From Bacteroidales bacterium (GTDB lineage Bacteria > Bacteroidota > Bacteroidia > Bacteroidales > VadinHA17), in NCBI GenBank assembly GCA_021371855.1, contig JAJFVL010000035.1:62001-126000 (forward strand): a DNA stretch of 64,000 nucleotides. Direction: 5' to 3'. Below are positions 50,483-58,990 of the stretch, piece by piece. The position numbers and the translations under genes are program-made. The first letter of the stretch is position 1; every line of letters starts with the position of its first letter. The notes under the pieces are model-generated. The model was not told the origin of the DNA. It did not search any database and worked only from the letters and a program-made list of their open reading frames with translations.

Positions 50483-52033
50483 TTACTTATTGCTTTTCTC
50501 AACCGCTGCCACAGTCTCCTGTACAATCGACTGATCGGCAGGTGTTATTTCAATCATCTCGAAAAGTATATGTGCAAGATCGCTATAGGATAGATTAATG
50601 TTCTTGTTCTTCAGGATAAAATCAATATATCTTATCGCTCTGTCAATAAGCTTATTATTGCTTGCCCTTACATATGTCATTACATTTCCTTCATATCTTC
50701 CTAATCTTCCCATTATCAGCGTTGAATGAGAGTTCAGTATCATCTTCAGGGTAAGGTGTGTGAAAAGAGGATTTGTAAAGGGAATCCCTAAAAAATGTTT
50801 TTCATTTTCCAGTAAGAAATCTATTCCATTTTGATTGAACACGATTTTAAACCTATGCTGTTTTGCGTTGTTCTTCTGGCTTTCTCTTCTTGGAAGGGCT
50901 TTACTGCTGAAATCAAAGCCAAGTAATCGTTTTCTGGAGGCTATTCCGTTAATATCGGGCCACTCGAGTGGCCTGGGAGCTCTCCATAACAGTTTTTTCC
51001 ATGCCGTTTCGCTGTCTGGGGCATCAGGCATGAAAAGATAACAAAGCGACATGTCAAGTTCTTCTTCATTTATATTTTCGAAAGGTAACAAACTGAATGT
51101 GGGAGAACGTTCTGTTGTATCAGTAATAACTGTTATTCCCAGCTTATTATCTGTTTCATACAACAAAAAATCGCCATTCTTATAAAACCCGCTTTCCTGA
51201 ATAATGTATTTATCAATAAACTGAATATCTGCAGAATTCCAGAATTCAACGAATTTATCTATTTCCTTTCCAATTAAATCATCGCTATCCTTAAAATAAA
51301 ACAAAGCAATTCCGGCAGCAGCCAGAAGAATGGTCGATGCTTGCATCCTTGTGCTGCCGGTGATAGCCATTGGCCCCACCGTGAGATTTATTTTTTCAAT
51401 ATTTGGATTTTGAATAACCCTTTTTGATCTTTCAGCAACCTTGAACAATAGATCATCGGGATTACAATAAAGAAAAAATGGTCTTCTTTTTGATATTTCT
51501 GCTGCTCTTTCAACCGCACCGATCACGAACGGAGTCTCGCCACCTTCAGTGGTTCCTATCAGAAGGTCCCCATTTTTAAAACCTGACTCATCGAGCTGTC
51601 TTGCGCCATATTGCGGAAAATCTTCGAAGTTTTCGATTGAACGGATCAATGCAACATCGCCACCCGACATAAAACTGAACACCCTGTCCTTAAGATCGTT
51701 CTTTTCATATATCTGACGCCACAGTGTCTCGATAGTAAGAGACAATCTCCCTGTAGCACCGCATCCGCAGAAATAGATGTTTTTACCCGATTTTAAAGTG
51801 TCATTAATAATATCTTTCAGGTAGCATATTTCCTTCCTCTTTTGTGACAAAACCTGTAAAGTTTGATTGTCAAGTTCTTTCAATATGGAGATAGCCTCAG
51901 GTAAGTTGTTATTAGCCAGATATGAAAGATTCCTTGTCGCCGGATGAGGTGTTTCTGTCACAAGGTTGCCTAACTTATACTGGGAAGAAATTGACAGAAA
52001 TTCTTCCGCTTTAATCGCTGAATCGTTTTTCAT
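50483..52033 (-). CDS. Two-SIS-domain protein, MurQ/glucokinase-regulator-like
   Basis: The 516-residue protein shows ETPHPATRNLSYLANNNLPEAISILKELD, GKNIYFCGCGATGRLSLTIETLWR (first SIS domain), LIGTTEGGETPFVIGAVERA and LTVGPMAITGSTRMQASTILLAAAGIALF, the last being the MurQ signature. MurQ etherases have about 300 residues and one SIS domain; this one has a second half with THLTLKMILNSHSTLIMGRLGRYEGN, as in glucokinase regulatory protein-like members. It may hydrolyse MurNAc-6-phosphate or bind sugar phosphate as a sensor; sequence alone does not decide. Confidence 0.8.
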   Translation of the reverse strand: MKNDSAIKAEEFLSISSQYKLGNLVTETPHPATRNLSYLANNNLPEAISILKELDNQTLQVLSQKRKEICYLKDIINDTLKSGKNIYFCGCGATGRLSLTIETLWRQIYEKNDLKDRVFSFMSGGDVALIRSIENFEDFPQYGARQLDESGFKNGDLLIGTTEGGETPFVIGAVERAAEISKRRPFFLYCNPDDLLFKVAERSKRVIQNPNIEKINLTVGPMAITGSTRMQASTILLAAAGIALFYFKDSDDLIGKEIDKFVEFWNSADIQFIDKYIIQESGFYKNGDFLLYETDNKLGITVITDTTERSPTFSLLPFENINEEELDMSLCYLFMPDAPDSETAWKKLLWRAPRPLEWPDINGIASRKRLLGFDFSSKALPRRESQKNNAKQHRFKIVFNQNGIDFLLENEKHFLGIPFTNPLFTHLTLKMILNSHSTLIMGRLGRYEGNVMTYVRASNNKLIDRAIRYIDFILKNKNINLSYSDLAHILFEMIEITPADQSIVQETVAAVEKSNK

Positions 52034-52059
52034 ACGTATATAAATAATTTAATTTTAAA

Positions 52060-52083
52060 GGTTCCCGCCTGGGCGGGAGAACC
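52060..52083. repeat. G/C-rich palindrome upstream of the SIS-domain gene
   Basis: GGTTCCCGCC at 52060-52069 pairs with GGCGGGAGAACC (52072-52083) with a two-base bulge. It is 27 bp upstream of the SIS-domain gene and 16 bp from the second REP-like palindrome. Confidence 0.5.
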
Positions 52084-52098
52084 CACATGTTCACCGAT

Positions 52099-52121
52099 GG
52101 CGCGGATTTGCAATCCGTGCC
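52099..52121. repeat. REP-like palindrome, copy 2
   Basis: GGCGCGGATT, TGC, AATCCGTGCC. Its reverse complement has the same two arms as the element at 28158-28188, including the same single arm mismatch, but a 3-base loop; AGCAAAGCGCAAG follows, which recalls the loop of copy 1. The surrounding 52034-52357 stretch (324 bp) otherwise holds no gene that I believe. Confidence 0.7.
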
Positions 52122-52357
52122 AGCAAAGCGCAAGTTAAACAATTATGCCAAATTTAGAATAAGGTCCGGAAATATTCTCTATGACAAGAAGTATATCTGA
52201 CTGAATATCTGTCATAAAACACTTCAGAACAAGTAACTTAAATTGAAAGAAACAGAAAGAGATACCAGTAATAAAAAAAAACAGATATTTCAAATTTATT
52301 TGATGTGGGCATTTATCTTTGTCGGCTATATCAATTTTTTTCCGCTATTATCTAAAG

Positions 52358-53347
52358 ATGAAAAAGTTATTACCGATATTGATTTTCTCATTCATTTTTT
52401 GTCAGGTAAATCATTCTCAAACTCTGGAAGTTAAAGGAAAACCTGTTGCTGAAATATTTACCGATTTTCATTGCAATTTGAATGACACGACAAAGACAAC
52501 AGGATTCGGATTGAACAGGGCCTTTTTTGGTTATAATTTTTTGACTCCCGGAAATTTTTCCGGATTAGTAATTATTAACGTTGGCAGTCCGGATGAATTG
52601 CCTGCTGAAGCTGTTCATCGCAGATATGCATATTTCAGAGTGGCATCGATGACATACTCAAAAAACAGATTAAATCTGACTTTGGGAATAACGAGTACCG
52701 GATTGACCGATTTTCAACAAAAATTCCTGGGTAAAAGATATGTTGCAAACACTTTCCAGGGAATTAACGGATATGGCTATGTTGCTGATCTGGGTGTGTC
52801 GGTGGATTATAAGTTTGATGACATCTGGAAATGCGATTTTACAGTAATGAACGGGGAAGGCTATTCGGAACTCCAATGTGATAATGGTGTGAAGGCCTCT
52901 GCCGGAATGACAATAACTCCAAACAAACAACTGGCAGTCAGGTTATACGGAGATATCAACAAGCCAAAAGGGATTTGGCAATATACTTTGATATGGTTTA
53001 CCGGATTCAGAAATGAACTTGTAACGATCGGAGTTGAAGCAGATTATAAATCAAATATTGACATGATAGAAGGTCATCACTCCTGGGGTATTTCAGGAAC
53101 AGGTGGAGTGGATCTGACGAAGGAAGTGGAAGTTTTTATGCGTTATGATTATATCTCTTCGCTTACTGTAACAGACAAAGAACTTCCATGGAATTATCTT
53201 AAGGATGGAAGTTTAGCAATTGTCGGAGCACAATACACTTTCAGCCAGAATGTAAAAATAGCCCTGAATTATCAGGGGACGTACCCATATGATCAAAGCA
53301 AACAAAAGTCCGGATCGATATATCTTAACGCCTTGTTCAGATTTTAA
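52358..53347 (+). CDS. Outer-membrane beta-barrel (porin-like) protein
   Basis: From the ATG at 52358 the product begins MKKLLPILIFSFIFCQVNHSQ, a signal peptide, followed by alternating barrel strands: GFGLNRAFFGYNFLTP, NFSGLVIINVG, HRRYAYFRVASMTYS, NRLNLTLGITS, and the last strand GSIYLNALFRF ends in Phe. About 330 residues suit a 14-16-strand barrel. The substrate is unknown. An upstream in-frame ATG at 52319 would add an unlikely leader. Confidence 0.8.
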   Translation: MKKLLPILIFSFIFCQVNHSQTLEVKGKPVAEIFTDFHCNLNDTTKTTGFGLNRAFFGYNFLTPGNFSGLVIINVGSPDELPAEAVHRRYAYFRVASMTYSKNRLNLTLGITSTGLTDFQQKFLGKRYVANTFQGINGYGYVADLGVSVDYKFDDIWKCDFTVMNGEGYSELQCDNGVKASAGMTITPNKQLAVRLYGDINKPKGIWQYTLIWFTGFRNELVTIGVEADYKSNIDMIEGHHSWGISGTGGVDLTKEVEVFMRYDYISSLTVTDKELPWNYLKDGSLAIVGAQYTFSQNVKIALNYQGTYPYDQSKQKSGSIYLNALFRF

Positions 53348-53377
53348 GAAGTAATATGCTGTGGTTATCCAAACTGA

Positions 53378-53953
53378 TTATTGAGCAGAGAAATTCCTTC
53401 CTGCCTTAAGTGCTTTAAGATTAAGCTCAACAATCTCTTCACCCTTACGTCCAAATAGTTTTCTGACAGCATCTTCGAGGCTCGCAAAGGGAATATTAAT
53501 AAAAGGAGAAGCTGCTCCCAGAATAACAATATTGCCTGATCTTGATGATCCGGCTTCTTTTGCAATCGTATCAGCATCAATTATAATATGGTTCTTTATC
53601 TTATTTATCTCAGCTATTATCTCATCAACAGGAGGATAGCCATTTATATTGACAAATGGATTTGAGTTCGTTACCAGCCACCCGCTTTTTGAGAGCCAGG
53701 GCAGATATCTTAATGATTCCATAGGTTCCATGGAAATAATAAGGTCAGCTTTCCCGAGAGGGATCAGATCGGAATAGATATTCTTATCAGAAAGTCTGAG
53801 ATGCGACTGGACATCTCCTCCCCTCTGACTCATTCCATGTACTTCAGCCTGTTTTAAGAAAATGTTGTTTTCTACTGCTGCAAGTCCTATTACAGAGGCT
53901 ATTGATAATATACCCTGTCCTCCCACTCCTGATAATATTATGTCGTTCTTCAT
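53378..53953 (-). CDS. iorB: Indolepyruvate (2-oxoacid) oxidoreductase, beta subunit
   Basis: The 191-residue gamma-type subunit of 2-oxoacid:ferredoxin oxidoreductases shows DIILSGVGGQGILSIASVIG at the start, VHGMSQRGGDVQSHLRLS and PLGKADLIISMEPMESLRYLPWL. It pairs with the IorA protein encoded 14 bp upstream on the same strand. Function: oxidative decarboxylation of aryl-2-oxoacids to acyl-CoA with electrons to ferredoxin, or the reverse, in anaerobes. Confidence 0.92.
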   Translation of the reverse strand: MKNDIILSGVGGQGILSIASVIGLAAVENNIFLKQAEVHGMSQRGGDVQSHLRLSDKNIYSDLIPLGKADLIISMEPMESLRYLPWLSKSGWLVTNSNPFVNINGYPPVDEIIAEINKIKNHIIIDADTIAKEAGSSRSGNIVILGAASPFINIPFASLEDAVRKLFGRKGEEIVELNLKALKAGRNFSAQ

Positions 53954-53967
53954 TTCCGGTTCGTTTA

Positions 53968-55572
53968 TTAGTCATTGGAAGTTTCTGAGCTTTTTCTTCT
54001 TTTGGCAGTCTGAATACATTCACGTGAAGAAATAATTACAGAAACGCCTTTATATTCAAATTCTTCTCTCATTATCCGTACATTCTCATCATGATTTTTA
54101 TGTAACGGGATAATGATCTTAAGATGTTCACTTTCAACCCCGATGCCTTTACAAATTTGTTCGATCCGTCCGGTAGCTTGCGATTTCTGGCCACCTGTCA
54201 TCCCTGTTGTTGAATTATCTGAGATTAATATAGTTATCGGGGAGTTTTTTATCACGGCATCAAGCATACCTGTCATCCCTGAATGAGTAAAAGTTGAATC
54301 CCCGATAACAGCAATCGACGGGAATAATCCTGCATCGGCAGCTCCGATAGCCATGGTGATTGAAGCGCCCATATCAACACATGAGCTTATTGCATTATAA
54401 GGAGGCATCGCACCAAGAGTATAACAACCTATGTCTGAAAACACTCTTCCTGCCCCAAATGGTTTGACAGCTTCTGCTAAGGATGTGAACATATCGGCAT
54501 GTCCGCATCCCTTGCAAAACGATGGTGGCCTCATTTTTACCAGCGCAGGGATGTCTCTTCCACAGTTAACGGGCAACCCGAGAGCTTTTGCAACAATAGC
54601 AGGATTCAACTCTCCATCACGTGGAACAGTTCCGTCGAGCCTTCCATAAATATTTATTCCATCATCCAGAATACCCCTTATTCCTTCTTCAACAACAGGG
54701 TATCCTTCTTCAAGAATAAGTATCTCCTTACACCTGTGAGCTATATCTTTTATCAGGTCTTTATGAAAAGGATATGACGAAATCTTCAGTATAGGTATAT
54801 CATCTACAATATCCTCAATATTTTCCAGAAGATAATTATAAGCTATTCCACATGCTATTATTCCCAGATCTCGTTTCCTTCCATCTTTAAAGGAATTATA
54901 TTTTGAAATGCGGATGTCAAATTTTATTGCCTCATAAGTTGCCAGCAATGTTTTGTACTTTTTTCTTGCAATAGCGGGAAGCAGTATATACTGAAGAGGA
55001 TCTTCCGGCAGACAAAGTTTTTTTTCAGGAATAGTTCGTTTTAGGATCACACTTGACCTTGAATGAGCAAGGCGTGTGGTAATACGTAAAAGAACAGGAA
55101 TCTTGTATTTTTCAGATGCTTCAAAAGCATCAAAGATCATATCATATGCTTCCTGCTGATTCGATGGTTCAAAACAAGGCACCATAGCGAATTTTCCGTA
55201 AAACCTTGAATCCTGTTCATTCTGGGAAGAGTGCATTGAAGGATCATCAGCCGAAACCACAACCATACCTCCATTAACACCAGTAATGGCAGAATTAATG
55301 AAACAGTCGGAAGCTACGTTCAACCCTACATGTTTCATGGCAACCATAGCTCTTTTACCTGCATACGACATACCAAGAGCAGCTTCCATTGCTGTTTTTT
55401 CGTTCGATGACCATTCCCTGTGAATATTTCTCACCGACGCTTCATTTGATGATTGTATATACTCCATTATCTCGGTTGAAGGAGTCCCTGGATAAGCATA
55501 CATTCCACTTAAACCAGCATCGATTGCAGCCTGAGCTATCGCTTCATCACCCAGTAATAGTAATTTTGTCAT
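53968..55572 (-). CDS. iorA: Indolepyruvate (2-oxoacid) oxidoreductase, alpha subunit without ferredoxin domain
   Basis: The 534-residue thiamine-diphosphate enzyme has an N-terminal pyrimidine domain (LLLGDEAIAQAAIDAGLSG, AYPGTPSTEIMEYIQ, EALGMSYAGKRAMVAMKHVGLNVASD), then RPPSFCKGCGHADMFTSL and the ThDP motif AVIGDSTFTHSGMTGMLDAV ... ISDNSTTGMTGGQ. Longer archaeal IorA proteins continue with a C-terminal two-cluster ferredoxin; here the protein ends at ECIQTAKRRKSSETSND, without any CxxCxxC. A separate ferredoxin must connect it to its electron acceptor. Forms an operon with iorB. Confidence 0.92.
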   Translation of the reverse strand: MTKLLLLGDEAIAQAAIDAGLSGMYAYPGTPSTEIMEYIQSSNEASVRNIHREWSSNEKTAMEAALGMSYAGKRAMVAMKHVGLNVASDCFINSAITGVNGGMVVVSADDPSMHSSQNEQDSRFYGKFAMVPCFEPSNQQEAYDMIFDAFEASEKYKIPVLLRITTRLAHSRSSVILKRTIPEKKLCLPEDPLQYILLPAIARKKYKTLLATYEAIKFDIRISKYNSFKDGRKRDLGIIACGIAYNYLLENIEDIVDDIPILKISSYPFHKDLIKDIAHRCKEILILEEGYPVVEEGIRGILDDGINIYGRLDGTVPRDGELNPAIVAKALGLPVNCGRDIPALVKMRPPSFCKGCGHADMFTSLAEAVKPFGAGRVFSDIGCYTLGAMPPYNAISSCVDMGASITMAIGAADAGLFPSIAVIGDSTFTHSGMTGMLDAVIKNSPITILISDNSTTGMTGGQKSQATGRIEQICKGIGVESEHLKIIIPLHKNHDENVRIMREEFEYKGVSVIISSRECIQTAKRRKSSETSND

Positions 55573-55979
55573 ATATTTTAAATAATTAGCTTTCTCGAAG
55601 TTTGTAAATCTGTAAGGTTCTCATATTTTAAATCCGTTAAATTCCAGATAGAAAAACCCGGAAATTGACAGGACAAATATTGAAATATTTTCCCTATATT
55701 AAAATTAAAAGTAACATAAATAAAAGACCATCATTTAACAACTATTGCCGATACAAACCATTTTCAGATTTATAGTATTGTGAGCTCCAAAAACATCAAC
55801 ACTGAAAGTTTTTGTAGAATTTCAATGTCGCAAAAATTTAATATCGGTTCCCATTAGAAAATACCATGGTCAAATGGTGTAAAACAAAGTTAAAATATGG
55901 TTAAATGTTTTATAGTTCCATCCAATAATGTTTAATTTGCAGACATAATTTTTTTTTACAAGATATAACACAGTTCTTT
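55573..55979. other. 407-bp intergenic region without a recognised gene
   Basis: AT-rich spacer between divergent iorA and the carboxypeptidase-regulatory-like gene. No open frame of credible composition, no repeat array and no strong stem-loop found on either strand; it probably holds both promoters. Confidence 0.6.
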
Positions 55980-56669
55980 TTGAACAAACTCTTTTATATC
56001 ATTCCTTTCTTAATGCTGTCCATTTCTGCCTTAAACGGGCAGACAAATGGAAATGAGAAATTAGTTCAGGTAAGTGGCATCATCATTGATGAACTATACA
56101 GACCAGTGCCTGGGGTAGCTGTCATCTCCAAAAAGCTTCACAGGGTATCGATGAGTGAAAGGTCTGGTATTTATTCCATAACAAGTACTGCTGGAGATAC
56201 TGTTTTTTTCAGAGCCCTTGGATTTAAAAGATATCATACTATTGTCCCGCCATCTTTTGAGGGAACAAGCTGTACTGTTGATATTGTTTTGGAGGCCGAT
56301 ACTATACAGATCGAAGAAGTGACTATACTTCCATGGAAGACCTATCGTGAATTTATAAAAGATGTGACACAGGAAAAGCCTGCTGATCCCATTATGGAAA
56401 ATATGAATGATAACCTCGCCTCAATATACGTTGCCATCTCAAATCAAACCGGCGTAACAATTTCACCTGAAGCAGGTTACAGATATGCCATGGAACAGAA
56501 TTTCAATGCCATGGCATTTAAAAACCAGTATCCTGCAAACAATCTTCTCAATCCCTTTGCTTGGGCAAAATTCATCAAAGGTGTCAAAAACGGGATGTTT
56601 AAGAATCAGAAATTCACCAAACCGGAGAAGGCAAAGGTCAGGAAGAAGATAAAAAAACAGAACAAATAA
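55980..56669 (+). CDS. Exported carboxypeptidase-regulatory-like domain protein
   Basis: The start is TTG at 55980, giving MNKLFYIIPFLMLSISALNGQ, a good signal peptide; no ATG is positioned before it. Then comes a CarboxypepD_reg-like beta-sandwich: VQVSGIIIDELYRPVPGVAVISKKLHR, SGIYSITSTAGDTVFFRALGFKRYH. It has a helical C-terminal part rich in lysine (KPEKAKVRKKIKKQNK). Similar proteins are widespread in Bacteroidota and their role is unknown. It is convergent with the nitroreductase gene. Confidence 0.8.
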   Translation: MNKLFYIIPFLMLSISALNGQTNGNEKLVQVSGIIIDELYRPVPGVAVISKKLHRVSMSERSGIYSITSTAGDTVFFRALGFKRYHTIVPPSFEGTSCTVDIVLEADTIQIEEVTILPWKTYREFIKDVTQEKPADPIMENMNDNLASIYVAISNQTGVTISPEAGYRYAMEQNFNAMAFKNQYPANNLLNPFAWAKFIKGVKNGMFKNQKFTKPEKAKVRKKIKKQNK

Positions 56670-56687
56670 GTCTATTAAACCAATTAT

Positions 56688-57266
56688 TCAGAAAGCAGGA
56701 TTTGCCAGGGACTCTTTAAAAGCAAATTCATTCACTGATTTCCTGGGTCTTCTGTTTTCATCCCTTTTCAGAAGTTCAGGAGCAAGTGAAAGGCCTTCTC
56801 CCATATAACCAACTGCTATCATTGTTAAAGGTACGACATCATCGTTCAGTTTGAAATACTCTTTGACTTTTTCCACTGAGAAGCCTCCCATCTGATGAAC
56901 ATAAACATCCATCGACAAAGCCTGATGAAGAAGATTTGACACCGCCATACCTGTATCGTAAATGGCAAACCTGTTTGGTGTTCCACTGTCTGAAAATTTC
57001 GTACGTGCCATACTGATAATAATAGCATACGCATTTTGAGCCCATACTCTGTTCGAATCATCCATAAATCCCAGGTAATCATCAAAGACTTTCTTATTCT
57101 GCTGAGTGGAATACACGAACATCCATGGCTGTTCATTAAAGCACGATGGAGCATATCCTGCCGCCTCTAACATCGCTTTTATCTTATATTCTTCAACAGG
57201 TGTTGAAGAAAGCGAGTAAGGGCTCCATCTTTCCTGTATAATCTCCAGAACCAGTTCCTTTTTCAT
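56688..57266 (-). CDS. Nitroreductase-family FMN protein
   Basis: The 192-residue protein has the family pattern: IIQERWSPYSLSSTPVEEYKIKAMLEAAGYAPSCFNEQPWMFVYS (FMN phosphate arm, R-W-S and PSCFNEQPW), AIYDTGMAVSNLLHQALSMDVYVHQMGGFS and PLTMIAVGYMGE. It likely uses NAD(P)H to reduce nitro compounds or quinones in the cytoplasm. Stand-alone gene. Confidence 0.9.
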   Translation of the reverse strand: MKKELVLEIIQERWSPYSLSSTPVEEYKIKAMLEAAGYAPSCFNEQPWMFVYSTQQNKKVFDDYLGFMDDSNRVWAQNAYAIIISMARTKFSDSGTPNRFAIYDTGMAVSNLLHQALSMDVYVHQMGGFSVEKVKEYFKLNDDVVPLTMIAVGYMGEGLSLAPELLKRDENRRPRKSVNEFAFKESLANPAF

Positions 57267-57391
57267 ATCATACAGAATTTAGTTTAAATAGATCCCAAAA
57301 TATTTAACTGCTTATAAAAGGCCAATGGCATTTGAATTATTAAATACAATAATACGACATGTAAAATTAATAATTTATAATTTCGCACCGT

Positions 57392-58141
57392 ATGAAAAAA
57401 AATGAAGGGAAACTGGTTGGAATTCTTGGTACGGTAGTGATCCATCTCATTGCTTTAGTTATATTCATGTCATTTCAGATTAAGTCAATAAAGCAGGAAT
57501 TATCGGATATATTCGAAGTCGAGTTTGTCCCGATGGAGGAGACTGCAGCAAAGGAAAATCCTGTTGAATTACCGGTAACAACTGTCGAAAGTGTTCTGAA
57601 GGGTGATGAAGAAATGCTCAATATCGCACGGAATCTCTCAAACAAGGCCGATCCCAAGATAAATCCGGATGATTATATAGATAAGGTTAAAGAAGAACTG
57701 ATTAAAAGCGGGAAACTCGGAGTTGATAATTACATCGATGAACAAAAGAGACAGAAAGATAATAAAGGTGATGAAAATCTGGCAATGGAGAATGCATCAG
57801 CAGTGAAATCTGACAATAAGAAGCCGGAAGAATCGCAGGAGATGGCATCAAATTATAAAGGTCCTACCCGTATTTACTACGATCTGAAGGGCCGTACACA
57901 TACATATCTTCCAATTCCAATTTATAAATGCCAGGGATCGGGGAAAGTCGTACTGTCAATTGAAGTCAATCAAAAAGGTATTGTCGAAGATGCCCTGATA
58001 ATTGCAAATGAGAGTACCACTTCAGACCCATGCCTTATCGAAACGGCATTAACAACAGCTCAGATTTCGAGATTCAATTCTGATATTAATGCACCAAAAA
58101 TAGAGAAAGGCACATTATCGTATCATTTTGTTGCACAATAA
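57392..58141 (+). CDS. TonB-like energy-transducing protein
   Basis: The 249-residue protein has one N-terminal membrane anchor (LVGILGTVVIHLIALVIFMSF), a charged linker (ETAAKENPVELP and a coiled Lys/Glu stretch) and a C-terminal TonB-like domain: GSGKVVLSIEVNQKGIVEDALIIANESTTSDPCLIETALTTAQISRFN. No ExbB/ExbD or TonB-dependent receptor is near, and the linker has little proline, unlike classical TonB. It could instead be a TonB-domain protein with another role. Confidence 0.82.
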   Translation: MKKNEGKLVGILGTVVIHLIALVIFMSFQIKSIKQELSDIFEVEFVPMEETAAKENPVELPVTTVESVLKGDEEMLNIARNLSNKADPKINPDDYIDKVKEELIKSGKLGVDNYIDEQKRQKDNKGDENLAMENASAVKSDNKKPEESQEMASNYKGPTRIYYDLKGRTHTYLPIPIYKCQGSGKVVLSIEVNQKGIVEDALIIANESTTSDPCLIETALTTAQISRFNSDINAPKIEKGTLSYHFVAQ

Positions 58142-58169
58142 ACACTGAAAAAGCCGATAGAAGGTTATT

Positions 58170-58262
58170 CCCGTTGCCCGTTGCCCGTTGCCCATTGCCC
58201 ATTGTACCATTGTACCATTATACCATCGCACCATTACACCATTACACCATTATACCGTTACA
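58170..58262. repeat. Heptamer/octamer tandem repeat array 3
   Basis: Units begin as 7-mers CCCGTTG (three) and CCCATTG (two), then become 8-mers TACCATTG, TACCATTA, TACCATCG and CACCATTA (three), ending TACCGTTA. On the minus strand the core is AATGGT. The array directly abuts the stop codon of the SRAP gene (58263) and starts 29 bp after the TonB-like stop. Confidence 0.85.
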
Positions 58263-58988
58263 TTAAAACAGCATATTATCTATCGAATAGTTAAATGGTT
58301 TTATTATATCGGGAGTATTACGGTTAGCTTTTTTGTTGTTGATCAGAGGGCTGACAGAATGAGCTTTAAGTATTTCAGAAGGACATGGTTTAAATAATTT
58401 GCCAAGATCAGAAAGTGGAGTAGAAAGGCTTATCCATTCTTTTTCTCCGCTTTTGTCAAGTATTACAGGCATTCTTTTGGCTGAGTTATGGATTTCTGCC
58501 ATCAGATCATTTGCTTCAGTAGTAATTATTGAGAATGTATTAAAAACCTCGCCTGTAGTGTTACATACCCACTCATCATATAATCCTGCAATAGACAATA
58601 TTTCATTATCGTTATGGTAAATATACCATGGCAGTTTTTGTTTTCCGGAAGATTGCCATTCAAAGAAGCCTCTTACAGGAATAAGACATCTTTTCAATTT
58701 ATAGGATGAAGAGAAGGAAGGTTTTTCATCGACGCTTTCAGCTCTGGCATTGAAAGTTTTAAATCTGATTGTATTTGCTTCCTCAGTTGTCTTGACCCAC
58801 GATGGTATTAATCCCCAATTCAGAAGTCTGATCGTGTCGGGCATTCCGGAGCAAACAGCAGGTAATTCCGGGAGGCTGAAAGCATGATAATAATAACTCG
58901 GCCGGTATTTATCATGATCGATCAATGTTGCTCCGAATCTTTTTTCCAGTTCTTCCTTAACAAGGTTGACATTTACCGAAAAACACAT
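58263..58988 (-). CDS. SRAP protein (YedK/HMCES family, abasic-site shielding)
   Basis: The product begins MCFSVNVN; Cys2 becomes the N-terminal nucleophile after Met removal and forms a covalent link to abasic sites in single-stranded DNA. Other family motifs: LLNWGLIPSWV, FKTFNARAESVDEKPSF (with N-A-R-A-E), CLIPVRGFFEWQ and IHNSAKRMPVIL with the catalytic His. The length of 241 residues fits. It is read 2 bp after the class C hydrolase gene on the same strand. Confidence 0.93.
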   Translation of the reverse strand: MCFSVNVNLVKEELEKRFGATLIDHDKYRPSYYYHAFSLPELPAVCSGMPDTIRLLNWGLIPSWVKTTEEANTIRFKTFNARAESVDEKPSFSSSYKLKRCLIPVRGFFEWQSSGKQKLPWYIYHNDNEILSIAGLYDEWVCNTTGEVFNTFSIITTEANDLMAEIHNSAKRMPVILDKSGEKEWISLSTPLSDLGKLFKPCPSEILKAHSVSPLINNKKANRNTPDIIKPFNYSIDNMLF

Positions 58989-58990
58989 GA

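Noticed and set aside
52243..52434. Small 63-residue frame before the porin-like gene
   Set aside because: It overlaps the signal-peptide region of the barrel gene in another frame, and its composition is typical of AT-rich noncoding DNA.
57392..58141. Call as the classical TonB of an ExbBD system
   Set aside because: There is no proline-rich linker and no ExbB/ExbD or receptor genes nearby, so only 'TonB-like' is claimed.
31121..58262. Tandem repeat arrays as CRISPR arrays
   Set aside because: Units are 7-8 bp without unique spacers and there are no cas genes.
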